Assembly (NCBI GenBank): GCA_964036295.1
Contig: OZ038466.1
Coordinates: 14,976,001-15,040,000, forward strand
Source: Plumapathes pennacea
Lineage: Eukaryota > Cnidaria > Anthozoa > Antipatharia > Myriopathidae
Length of the DNA stretch: 64,000 nt
Direction: 5' to 3'
The position numbers were made by a program, and so were the translations under genes. The notes below the pieces were generated by a model. That model was given only the letters and a program-made list of their open reading frames with translations, was not told the DNA's origin and did no database searches. This document shows positions 33,748 to 41,437 of this stretch, in pieces. The stretch's first letter is position 1. Every line of letters starts with the position of its first letter.

Positions 33748-34451
33748 GTGTGTAACAAATTGATAATTTCGATTGGTGACGCAACAAATTAAACCGGTAA
33801 TTAGATAATGTCGTGGTTTGAATTTCTGACGCTCGCGTATGATTGTTAGTCATAATTACGATGTTGTCAATTCGAATTGAATCGCCGGCACAAGCAAGCC
33901 AGAAATTTTCTCGACCGTTGCCTTTCAACCAAGCCCACGGGACGCGATTACTGAAGGTGAGAGTTCCGTTTGAGTTAAGAAGAAAAATTTCAGGTGTCTG
34001 GATGGCGGGGTGATGCAGCCGCATGTTCGAAAAACGGGAAGATTTTGATGTTGGACGATTGGTGGTTCGACGAGTCGAGTATGGTCGAGTGGTACATGCA
34101 ACTACAGGGACGTATGTACTTTGACGCGGGAGACTGTTTGAGATGCTCGAAATTTAATTCAAAAAGGAGAAGAGAAAGAAAAGAATTTCGAAAAACGGGA
34201 ATATTTTGATGGCGATCGATCGGCAATTCACCGAGTGGTACATGTACTACAGAGAGATTTTGATGTCAATCAATCGGTGGTTCGACGAGTCGAGTACGGT
34301 TGAGTGGTAAAAGCACTACAGAAGTTTGTACTTGGACACTGCAAACTGCGTTCGAGATGCTCAAAATGGAATTCAAAACGGAAAAAAAAAGACAGAAAAA
34401 ATATTAGGAAAAAAGAAATCCGATCCCCGTATTTTACGGGGGTCCCGCTAG
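33674..34451 (+). mobile_element. Helitron-like element, copy 3
   Basis: Starts TCTCTATATAATAATACGC two bases after copy 2; ends with the same hairpin and CTAG. Contains (GT)n at about 33718-33753. Confidence 0.78.
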
Positions 34452-35015
34452 TAAATATAATAATACGCTAAGCAACCGCTGACCGCGGCTCATGTGTGTG
34501 TGTGTGTGTGTGTGTAACAAATTGATAATTTCGATTGGTGACGTTAATAAATTAAACCGGTAATTAGATAATGTGTGGTTTAAATTTCTGACGCAACAGT
34601 AATGCTCGCGTACGATCGTTAGCCATAATTACCATACCATCAATTCGAACTGAATCGCCGGGAAAAGCAAGCCAGAAATCTTCTCGACCGTTGCCTTTCA
34701 ACCAAACCCACGGGACGCGATTACTGAAGGTGAGAATCCCATTTGAGTTTAGAAAGAGAATTTCAGTGTGTCAAGTGACTGGATGTCGGGCTGATGCTGC
34801 GGAGTGTTTGAAAAAACGGGAAGATTTTGATGTCGGACAATCGGTGGTTCGACGAGTCGAAAACGGTTGAGTGGTAAATGCTCAAAGAGGTTTGTACTTT
34901 GGACACAGTATAGCGCGTTCGAGATGCTCAAAATAGAATTCAAAACTGAAAAAAAAGACAAAAAATATTAGGAAAAAAGAATTCCGATTCCCGTATTTTA
35001 CGGGAGTCCCGCTAG
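34452..35015 (+). mobile_element. Helitron-like element, copy 4 (5' end degraded)
   Basis: Directly follows copy 3's CTAG; the TCTC terminus is lost (TAAATATAATAATACGC). The 3' hairpin is CCCGTATTTTACGGG with GTCCCGCTAG, ending at 35015. Confidence 0.7.
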
Positions 35016-35202
35016 TGTATAATAATACTTGTAAAACAAGGACTTCATACAAAACATTTCACATTGATTGAAACTACAGTGACAGACATTGACGCTCAAT
35101 AACTCAGAGGATAAATTCCTCTTGAGAGAGGTACGTAGTATTACAAAAGTACAGCAGGCGCAAACTAAATCTTATGTGCAGGTAGAAAAGTTGTGGAACA
35201 GT

Positions 35203-35421
35203 CTAAAAGTAGCAATTTGAAAGCGTGGTCCATTTATTTTCGTGGGCATTATTTCTGACGACGATTTCTTTTTCTGATTGAATCTTGTTTTGAAGTAGTG
35301 CGAGGAAAACGTTTATGTTCAATAGTTCAGACTTGATTCGCGCAAGGTGTATGTAATATTTCGCTATCAGCAGGAAGTGGTTAAACGCGTAATAGTGTGG
35401 GTATTCTGGCTTGTAGCCGTA
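35203..35421 (-). pseudogene. LINE C-terminal fragment, left half of a split copy
   Basis: Minus-strand frame reads YAFNHFLLIAKYYIHLARIK then an acidic/Asn tail ending KWTTL, like the C-terminus of RT ORFs just after the zf-RVT zinc cluster. It is cut at GCCGTA by element 2; the upstream half is at 61677-61850. Confidence 0.6.
35416..35421. repeat. Left target-site duplication of element 2 (GCCGTA)
   Basis: Perfect 6-bp match to 61677-61682, the length typical of Polinton integrases. Confidence 0.92.
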
Positions 35422-35515
35422 AGTAGTATAGAGGGGCGGGTTTGGATGACAGGCATTTTTAAAAATCGTTGAAAATCTTTTTGGATGGCAATGGATGGAA
35501 TTGATGGCAATTGAA

Positions 35516-35566
35516 AAGCCATTGAAAAAAAGAGGCTTAAAAGAAAGCCAGTGAAAGAGAAACGTG
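35516..35566 (+). promoter_or_regulatory. TIR leader module, copy 1
   Basis: GCCATTGAAAA ... GAGGCTTAAAAG ... AAGCCAGTGAAAGAGAAACG directly before the ATG at 35567; recurs at 35952-36003 before ATG 36004 and inverted in the right TIR. The PolB start at 60506 shares AAAAGCCAG. Likely a promoter/leader of the non-structural genes; inferred from repetition and position. Confidence 0.6.
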
Positions 35567-35887
35567 ATGAATCCTGAATCAGAAAAAAGTTTGAAGAAAA
35601 GAGATGGTCCCACAAAAGAAAAAAAAGTAATAGATTTTTTTGATAAGAGCAAAAAACGCTGGTTGAAAGAACAATTAAGTGAATTAGAGAGTCGGGGATC
35701 ACCAGAATGGGCGTTGAAGGGATTTAGAAGAGATATAAAAAGGATAGAGGAAGAAGAACAGAGGGAAATAAATGAATTACACAAGAAAATGATGGATGCA
35801 TGGGAAAAGTTAAATGATGAAAGTACTGAGGAGCAACGGGAGATGGTTTATCATTTGAGAGTTAAACTTGAGCATTTAATGGAGTAG
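35567..35887 (+). CDS. TIR-encoded charged protein, 106 aa (left copy)
   Basis: The ATG at 35567 (MNPESEKSLKKRDG) follows the leader module. Highly charged and helical throughout, with a coiled-coil-like C-terminal half (EEEQREINELHKKMMDAWEK). No family recognised. It lies wholly within the TIR, so an identical copy is at 61211-61531. The N-terminus MNPESEK resembles the starts of the next two genes (MNTESER, MNSESEQ), suggesting a duplicated family. Confidence 0.75.
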   Translation: MNPESEKSLKKRDGPTKEKKVIDFFDKSKKRWLKEQLSELESRGSPEWALKGFRRDIKRIEEEEQREINELHKKMMDAWEKLNDESTEEQREMVYHLRVKLEHLME

Positions 35888-35916
35888 GGACACTTGTGTA
35901 TTATTAAAGGAGTTAA

Positions 35917-35944
35917 GTTTTTAAATTGTTTTGAATTTAAAAAC
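35917..35944. terminator. Gene-end hairpin, 11-bp stem
   Basis: GTTTTTAAATT, loop GTTTTG, AATTTAAAAAC: perfect stem 30 bases after the TIR gene's stop. Confidence 0.8.
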
Positions 35945-35951
35945 AAAGAGT

Positions 35952-36003
35952 GCCATTGAAAAAAGAAGAGGCTTAAAAGGAAAGCCAGTGAAAGAGAAAC
36001 GTG
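35952..36003 (+). promoter_or_regulatory. TIR leader module, copy 2
   Basis: Near-exact repeat of 35516-35566, placed directly upstream of the ATG at 36004. Confidence 0.6.
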
Positions 36004-36393
36004 ATGAACACAGAATCAGAAAGAATGTTGTTGAATTTTGAGAAAAGTTTGAAATGGATGCAAGAAGAGTTGAAGAAAAGAAATCTTCCCTTGAAGTTGC
36101 ATTACGATTTTGTGTTTGATGGAGAAAAGGAAAGGAGGAGAGAGACGATGGAAGGATTGGAGGGGAGAGTGAAAGAGTTGGAAGAAGAAAATGAAGAGAT
36201 GAAGAAGTTGATTGAGGAGGAAGTTGAGGAATGGAGGATGTCGTTAGAGAAGTCGGAGAGAAGAGTGGACGAATTATCGATTATGTTGGATGAGCTTGGA
36301 GATGACTATCCTATCTCAGACTCTTTAGATGAGTCTGATTTGGAAGAAGGAGATGGAATGCCTTCAACGGATGAGGAGGAGGAAGAAGATTAA
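36004..36393 (+). CDS. Coiled-coil protein, 129 aa, left-arm family
   Basis: Starts MNTESERMLLNFEKSL. Residues 1-40 match the next gene (LLNFEKxxKxMQEELKKRxLP), so the two are paralogs. The middle is a long Glu/Lys coiled coil (~45-90); the C-terminus is very acidic (SDLEEGDGMPSTDEEEEED). No known domain. An acidic tail suggests binding to a basic partner, but this is inference. Its ATG coincides with the inner edge of the TIR. Confidence 0.7.
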   Translation: MNTESERMLLNFEKSLKWMQEELKKRNLPLKLHYDFVFDGEKERRRETMEGLEGRVKELEEENEEMKKLIEEEVEEWRMSLEKSERRVDELSIMLDELGDDYPISDSLDESDLEEGDGMPSTDEEEEED

Positions 36394-36411
36394 ACTTTTA
36401 TTTCTACATTG

Positions 36412-36438
36412 TTTTTAATTTAGAAATAATTTAAAAAG
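36412..36438. terminator. Gene-end hairpin (imperfect)
   Basis: TTTTTAATTT and AATTTAAAAA pair over seven bases plus a mismatch. It lies 20 bases after a stop codon. Confidence 0.5.
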
Positions 36439-36463
36439 AAGAAGAGAGGTGTTGAAGAAAGAC

Positions 36464-37030
36464 ATGAATTCTGAATCAGAGCAAATGTTGTTGAATTTTG
36501 AGAAAGTGATTAAAGGCATGCAAGAGGAGCTTAAGAAGCGACGGTTGCCAGTCACACTTCTCTTTGACTTTGTTTTTTGTGAAGAAGGTTTGAAAGGAGA
36601 TGAGACGATGAAAAGTTTAAGACAAGAGGTGATGAAGTTGAGGGAGATGGTGAAGGAAATGGAAGCGATGAAGAAAGAGTTGAGAGATTTGAGATGGAGT
36701 GGGGGTGGAGGTCTGCTTGAGATCATCAGAAGGAAGAGTTCAACGAATGAGAGGGAGTTGATGGAAGAGAAAGTGAATCGTTTGAAGATGGAGTTGAAGG
36801 AATCAGAAGAAACATGCAAAGTGTTTGAGGAAAGAATTATGAAGTTTGAAAAGTACAAAGAGAAATGTCAAGAGGCAGGTCAAAAGATGCTTGAGAAATT
36901 TGCAGTGGTGGAGGCTTGGGTGTGCAGGCAATGGGATGAGGGAAGAATGAGTCGAGAAATGTGGCATGCGTATTGCACATGTGATTATGCAGCGTATCGA
37001 TTGAGTTATTTTGATGAAGAGGATGAATGA
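36464..37030 (+). CDS. Coiled-coil protein, 188 aa, left-arm family
   Basis: ATG at 36464 (MNSESEQMLLNFEKVI) chosen over an upstream GTG because it aligns with the start of the paralog at 36004. Residues 1-40 are the family N-domain, ~50-150 coiled coil, and the last ~35 residues are less charged with aromatic and Cys residues (MWHAYCTCDYAAYRLSYFDEE). No known function. Confidence 0.72.
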   Translation: MNSESEQMLLNFEKVIKGMQEELKKRRLPVTLLFDFVFCEEGLKGDETMKSLRQEVMKLREMVKEMEAMKKELRDLRWSGGGGLLEIIRRKSSTNERELMEEKVNRLKMELKESEETCKVFEERIMKFEKYKEKCQEAGQKMLEKFAVVEAWVCRQWDEGRMSREMWHAYCTCDYAAYRLSYFDEEDE

Positions 37031-37069
37031 ATGTTTATTTAATTTAAAAACAAAAGTCATTTCTTTGAA

Positions 37070-37342
37070 ATGGAAGAAGAAACGATTGAAAGTTTGAAAA
37101 AGACATTGGAAGAGAAGGAAGAAGAGTTGGATGAAGCAAAAAGGGATGCCAAATTTTACCGAGTATTTTATGAAGCGTGGCTTCAAGACGACAAGAAATG
37201 TGAAGCTTATGAGGAGATGATGAGGGTGGAGAAAGCCATTACAAATATGTATTATCATGAACGAGAGATGAAGGCTAAAGAATGTGAAAAGTTGAAAAGT
37301 CAAGTGTTGAAATTGACTCAGGAGGGAAGAATTAAAAGATAA
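37070..37342 (+). CDS. Coiled-coil protein, 90 aa
   Basis: MEEETIESLKKTLEEKEEEL opens a helical protein with an aromatic patch (FYRVFYEAWLQDD) at residues ~30-45. Not recognised. Another member of the left-arm helical gene group. Confidence 0.6.
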   Translation: MEEETIESLKKTLEEKEEELDEAKRDAKFYRVFYEAWLQDDKKCEAYEEMMRVEKAITNMYYHEREMKAKECEKLKSQVLKLTQEGRIKR

Positions 37343-37464
37343 AGAGAGTGCTTTGAAAAGGTATCAGCATGATATTTTGAAATGAGACGTTGTTGAAGGT
37401 GATTCGAACAATTTTTGATGGGGTGGAATAAAGATTTAAGAGTTGATCATGATTGAAATTGAAG

Positions 37465-37757
37465 ATGAAAGACTTTTTGGATCGATTGAAACGTGAATTG
37501 GAAGATGCGGAAGAGACCGTGAAGTGTTTGAAGTCGAGACTCAAGTTTTGATGGAAGTGGAAGAGGAGTTTGAGTTGAGAAGTCGATTGGATGCCTGTGA
37601 AAGGGAGAATGAAGAGATAAAATTGGAATTGGATCATTTGAGATGGGAATGTTGTGACTTGGAAGAAAAAGTAAGAAAGTGTGAGATTGTGCGTGATCGA
37701 AAATCGGAAAAAATTGAGGAATTGGAAGAGGAATTGGAAGAGTTGAAGGGACGTTGA
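37465..37757 (+). CDS. Small coiled-coil ORF pair (28 + 68 aa)
   Basis: The ATG at 37465 gives a 28-codon frame (MKDFLDRLKRELEDAEETVK) whose TGA overlaps the ATG of the next frame at 37551 (MEVEEEFELRSRLDACEREN), ending at 37757. Both halves are coiled coil, so this is either one gene broken by a frameshift or a stop-start overlapping pair (TGATG). Followed by the longest hairpin of the element. Confidence 0.45.
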
Positions 37758-37763
37758 GTGTTC

Positions 37764-37799
37764 TTATTTTTAAATTTAAAGAAACAAATTTAAAAATAA
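37764..37799. terminator. Gene-end hairpin, 14-bp stem
   Basis: TTATTTTTAAATTT, loop AAAGAAAC, AAATTTAAAAATAA: perfect 14-bp stem between stop 37757 and ATG 37807. Confidence 0.85.
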
Positions 37800-37806
37800 A
37801 AGTGAT

Positions 37807-38106
37807 ATGGGAAACGTATGGCAAAAAGTGACACGGATGGTGGAGTCTTGGTTGGGATGGACTTCTCATCGTGAAATATGTGAAGGATTTCAATTGTTGG
37901 AGACCTCATTGAAGCGTGAAATGGAAAAACAACGAAAAGCCTATGAACGTGTGAGTGTTTGGCTGGATGAATCCGAAGAAGCTCGAAAGAATGAATTAGA
38001 TAATTTTTTTCAAAGAAGTGCTCAAGCACGACGACAAGAAATAGCTGCCAGACGTGCCATGCTTCCCAAATTAAATCTGTCTCAATGTCAACCTGTGGGA
38101 TTTTGA
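37807..38106 (+). CDS. Unrecognised helical protein, 99 aa
   Basis: Starts MGNVWQKVTRMVESWLGW, an amphipathic, Trp-rich N-terminus that could contact membranes; Gly2 is present but the rest fits the myristoylation consensus poorly. The remainder is a basic helix (RRQEIAARRAMLPK). No known family. Confidence 0.6.
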   Translation: MGNVWQKVTRMVESWLGWTSHREICEGFQLLETSLKREMEKQRKAYERVSVWLDESEEARKNELDNFFQRSAQARRQEIAARRAMLPKLNLSQCQPVGF

Positions 38107-38116
38107 AATAAAAGAG

Positions 38117-38392
38117 ATGACGTCCAAAGAATTAGCAGAACGAGTACGCGATGAAAAGAAACGACGAAACGCTGAAGATGCATTGATGAAAAAATTGGTG
38201 GGATGGGGTGGAATGACTGTGGAAGTGACTCCAGTGGTAGAACACTATCAAACCTTGTATTTGGGTCTGGTGATGCCTCACGGATGTCATCCCATGAAAC
38301 GGAGTGCGTTGCTTCAAGCGTTGAATTGGATTTGGGAAGAACGGGATGCTCTTGAACAAAAGTTAAAAAAGTTGGAAACGTGTGACAAGTGA
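38117..38392 (+). CDS. Unrecognised protein, 91 aa
   Basis: MTSKELAERVRDEKKRRNAE, then VGWGGMTVEVTPVVEHYQTL, then a C-terminal helix. Only ten bases separate it from the preceding gene, so both are probably on one transcript. No family recognised. Confidence 0.6.
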   Translation: MTSKELAERVRDEKKRRNAEDALMKKLVGWGGMTVEVTPVVEHYQTLYLGLVMPHGCHPMKRSALLQALNWIWEERDALEQKLKKLETCDK

Positions 38393-38421
38393 CTTTTTAA
38401 ATTGTTTTAAAATTTAAAAAG
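38393..38421. terminator. Gene-end hairpin, 11-bp stem
   Basis: CTTTTTAAATT, loop GTTTTAA, AATTTAAAAAG, starting directly after the stop codon. Confidence 0.82.
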
Positions 38422-38441
38422 AAGGAGAAGAGAGAGAGAGG

Positions 38442-39071
38442 ATGACAAAAGCGATGACAACATTTCATTTTGGACCCATGCGAAGTGGGAAAACATGGGC
38501 TCTGATTGAAAAAGTACGACGAGAGGGTCGTGAGAATTGCTGTGTGATGAAACCCAGGTTTGAATGGGATTGGCAAGGGGAACAAATAGTGTCAAGAGGA
38601 CATCCCACGAAGTTGGAAGCAGATTTTTTATTGGATGGTGACAATGTTCATTTTTTAGAAATTCAACAAAAGATAGTGTGTGTAGATGAATGTCAATTTT
38701 TGACAGAGAAACAATGTGAAAAATTATTAAATTTGAAAGATCCAGTCAAAGAAGTGCATTTTTTTGGATTGTATTGGGGAAGACCCTTTGTTCGGTTTCC
38801 AGCATCGGTTCATCTTGTCAGTGAATGCAACGAGAGAAGAAGTTATGAATCCTTATGTGAATTTTGTCCACAAAAATCAAAATATTCATTTCAATTTGTA
38901 GAGTGTGAAGGGGTGGCTATTCCATTGTCTTGCGATCGAGGCATTATTCAAGGGCATGAGAATGCTTATTTTACAAGTTGTTGTGTGAAGTGTATTCAAG
39001 AATTAAAACGTGAAGTTCGTGGACTATCACGAAAATTTCAATCCAAAAGAAATAAAACTTCAATGATTTAA
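38442..39071 (+). CDS. Thymidine kinase (type II)
   Basis: 209 aa. P-loop GPMRSGKT at residues 11-18, Walker-B-like VDECQF at 81-86, a GLYWGRPFVRFP segment at the position of the family's 'GLd.dFr..pF', and a zinc site from C139/C142 and C180 or C181/C184, with an ENAYFTSCCVKC end like the family's 'e.Y...Cr.C'. It phosphorylates thymidine, supplying dTTP for replication in resting cells; common in poxviruses and other large DNA viruses but not part of the Polinton core set known to me. Intact, in the left non-structural block. ATG chosen is the first in frame after a purine-rich leader. Confidence 0.85.
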   Translation: MTKAMTTFHFGPMRSGKTWALIEKVRREGRENCCVMKPRFEWDWQGEQIVSRGHPTKLEADFLLDGDNVHFLEIQQKIVCVDECQFLTEKQCEKLLNLKDPVKEVHFFGLYWGRPFVRFPASVHLVSECNERRSYESLCEFCPQKSKYSFQFVECEGVAIPLSCDRGIIQGHENAYFTSCCVKCIQELKREVRGLSRKFQSKRNKTSMI

Positions 39072-39110
39072 AAAGATTTAAGAGTTGAGAAGTCTTGAAG
39101 ATTAAGAGAG

Positions 39111-40049
39111 ATGAAAAGTGAGAAAACGTCTGTGAAACCCATCAAGATGGTGGTGGTGAAGAAACCACGTTTGTTTCGTGAAGTTCATAAAATTCGAACA
39201 TGGGATAAATTTCGAGGAAATTTGGTGAAGGATTGGGTGTTTAAAAATAGTTTGAAACCCAGAGAGAACGCTGTGACATGCCGAAAAGGAAAAGATGGTG
39301 AAATTTATCGTGTGGTGGAAAAAAAGAAGGAACCTTGTTTTGAATGGTTTAGTGTCATTCATCTTTTGACTCCATTGCCCAACAGTGAATACGATGCATG
39401 TTGTGTTCTTGATTTGGAACGTCGATTGAAGAGTCATCGATTGAGAATTTGCAAAGAAGACACACAAAGTCACAAAGTAAGTGATATGGAATTAGAGTTT
39501 GATTTGTTCTTCACAATTTTGAAGACGATGCGAGAAGGTGATACGCTGCCACCTTCCTTGGAATGTTTGGAATTGGTCATGGGTCAAATTGCAAAGGTGA
39601 TTCGTGGTCCGGTGAAAGGTCGAAAGAAATTTAAGGATTCTGATTGGAAATGTTTTGAAGATATTATTTACAATAAAGCTCGTTTTTCGAGATGGGTGAA
39701 AGCACGATACTTGGAAGAAAGATTGCGATTTGAGATGGAGACTCCCAAAGAGATACAACAATGGACACGTTACATGTCCAAGTTTTTGCGTGACATGGTG
39801 TTCTTCATAAGACATGAAGGTGTTGTGAGAAAATTGTATGAAGTCAATGCGGATGAGGATTGGAGGTTGATGCGAGATCTGAGACCACGTTCTGCACTTC
39901 CCTTTGTGGAAAGTGGTGATGAGGAGGAAGAAGTGGATTCAAACAATGAAGGTGACTTTTTGGAAGTGAATTATGAATTGACTCCCATGGAGGAGAATGT
40001 ATCTGAGGCAGCGGAAGTGCATCAAGAAGTACCATCTTATTTTTCTTGA
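39111..40049 (+). CDS. Unrecognised protein, 312 aa
   Basis: Basic N-terminus (MKSEKTSVKPIKMVVVKKPR), a mixed central region with EWFSVIHLLTPLPNSEYDAC, helical second half, and an acidic tail (GDEEEEVDSNNEGDF). No catalytic motif seen. Largest unknown of the left block. Confidence 0.65.
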   Translation: MKSEKTSVKPIKMVVVKKPRLFREVHKIRTWDKFRGNLVKDWVFKNSLKPRENAVTCRKGKDGEIYRVVEKKKEPCFEWFSVIHLLTPLPNSEYDACCVLDLERRLKSHRLRICKEDTQSHKVSDMELEFDLFFTILKTMREGDTLPPSLECLELVMGQIAKVIRGPVKGRKKFKDSDWKCFEDIIYNKARFSRWVKARYLEERLRFEMETPKEIQQWTRYMSKFLRDMVFFIRHEGVVRKLYEVNADEDWRLMRDLRPRSALPFVESGDEEEEVDSNNEGDFLEVNYELTPMEENVSEAAEVHQEVPSYFS

Positions 40050-40064
40050 AGAAAAGTCATAGAT

Positions 40065-40091
40065 TTTTGAAATTAGTTGAATTTCAAAAAC
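40065..40091. terminator. Gene-end hairpin with compensatory change
   Basis: TTTTTGAAATT, loop AGTTG, AATTTCAAAAA: the G in the left arm, relative to the usual TTTTTAAATT, is matched by C in the right arm, keeping an 11-bp stem. Confidence 0.82.
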
Positions 40092-40122
40092 ACACTTAAG
40101 GGCTTTTGAGGATGAGATCATC

Positions 40123-40821
40123 ATGGTGGAACTTGAAAAGCGTGTCAATGCAGTGTTGTCCAGTTTTGACTCAACGTTTTTATCAGAAACAAAGGATCAA
40201 CAGTTGTGTCGTGATTTGTTTGTCATGTTGAAAAGACGTGATCAAGTATCCAAATTTGATTTTTATCAAATTCTTCTTAAGTTAAGATTTTGTATTGAAG
40301 AATATATGGGTGACCACGTGAAGCAATTTTTCATTTTGGGTTATTTGGATGATGATGATCTTGATGACCAACGTCGTTTTCGTCTTATTCAAAGAGAGTG
40401 TCGAAAGAGGCGTTTCATTGAAGGGGCTGATTTGCAACACACCATGGATGAAGACTTTTGTTCCGCAAGGTTATTTGCGGAACCATGGCATGGGAACATG
40501 ATTGATGCTGTCTTTAGAAAGGAAATTGGTAATTTTCAACAATTATGCGTAGCCATTCGAGATGATGAGGAAGTGTTTGATTGTTTCATGGAACTTTGTA
40601 AAGCATTTGGTCATCTTAAGGAAAGGATGTGGAGTGATGACATGAAAATTTCAACAAATGGTTGGGATGATGGAGACATTTTTTACGAAAGTTTAGGTTG
40701 TCTCAAAAGAGACATGGAAGAAAAACGATTTAAAGAAATCCATGATTTGATTCAAGAAGAATGTCAAATCCAAAAACCCAAATTGAAATGTCTCAAATTG
40801 ACTGTGAAAAAATCCAATTGA
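40123..40821 (+). CDS. Unrecognised protein, 232 aa
   Basis: Starts MVELEKRVNAVLSSFDSTFL; helical, Asp-rich patches (DDDDLDDQRRF), Cys scattered. No family recognised. Its 3' end overlaps the start of the next frame. Confidence 0.62.
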   Translation: MVELEKRVNAVLSSFDSTFLSETKDQQLCRDLFVMLKRRDQVSKFDFYQILLKLRFCIEEYMGDHVKQFFILGYLDDDDLDDQRRFRLIQRECRKRRFIEGADLQHTMDEDFCSARLFAEPWHGNMIDAVFRKEIGNFQQLCVAIRDDEEVFDCFMELCKAFGHLKERMWSDDMKISTNGWDDGDIFYESLGCLKRDMEEKRFKEIHDLIQEECQIQKPKLKCLKLTVKKSN

Positions 40822-41376
40822 CCAAATTAACATCTCCAGAAGGTGAGTTTCAATGGAGGAAAGCCACATTAAAATACGATGGAAATCCATTCATTGTAAA
40901 ATCATCCACAAGTCGATCCACCCATGGGATTCAACGTTTTTCAAGGCTCCAAGATGGCTATGTATATTTGTATGAGTCCCGACAATGACAACAACATGTC
41001 TTTGGTAAATGATCGCTTGAGAGAGGTGGAGAAGAAAGTACGTCAATGCGTGTCCAAGCAATTGGGAATCAAATGCAAAGATCATGTCAAATTATTGAGG
41101 AAGGGAAACGAGGATGACTCTTTGTCTATTTATTGTGATTTGAGAGAGAATGTGACATGTTTGAGAGTGGAAGAGGATGACTTGAAGACAAAGAAACAAT
41201 GGGAACATGTGATGGATCAACATCTGGTGCTTGAAAAATTTACATTGGTTTTGAATCATGTGTCTCTTTCCAAAGGAAATCCACCCGTGATCAAAGCCAC
41301 GTTGGGAGTAGCACTTGTGAAGCCCATTGTAAGCACAGATTTCGAAAATGAGTTTCAAGAATTGGAGGAAGATTGA
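40788..41376 (+). CDS. Possible ssDNA-binding-type protein, split over two frames
   Basis: A first frame (ATG 40761 or 40788) reads to 40988 and includes KATLKYDGNPFIVKSS. A second frame, from about 40924, runs to 41376 and includes MAMYICMSPDNDNN and LVLNHVSLSKGNPP. Both look protein-like up to and from about 40920 respectively, and the frames differ by +1, so this is probably one gene with a break or recoding site there. The 'f.v.s....' plus beta-rich C-terminal layout reminds me of large-DNA-virus ssDNA-binding proteins, but this is weak. Confidence 0.4.
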
Positions 41377-41386
41377 TCACGTTTTT

Positions 41387-41422
41387 GTTTTTAAATTTAA
41401 CTTTAAAAAAAATTTTAAAAAC
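41387..41422. terminator. Gene-end hairpin (one bulge)
   Basis: GTTTTTAAATTT and AAATTTTAAAAAC pair with a one-base offset, ten bases after the stop at 41376. Confidence 0.65.
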
Positions 41423-41437
41423 ATACAAGTGAGAGGA

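Larger units (their letters stand above)
35422..36008 (+). repeat. Element 2 left terminal inverted repeat
   Basis: 587 bp, matching the reverse complement of 61090-61676 with no difference in the segments I compared; the encoded 106-aa proteins are identical. Contains one full gene, a hairpin, and two copies of a ~55-bp leader (GCCATTGAAAAAAGA ... AAAGCCAGTGAAAGAGAAACG). It ends at the ATGAA of the next inner gene. Confidence 0.93.

Noticed and set aside
35203..35784. 193-codon minus-strand frame
   Set aside because: It crosses the element 2 boundary and is antisense to the TIR gene; only its end, outside the element, is real (LINE fragment).
41348..41437. Upstream start of the zinc-ribbon gene
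   Set aside because: It overlaps the previous gene's end and crosses its hairpin; the ATG at 41438 is better placed.
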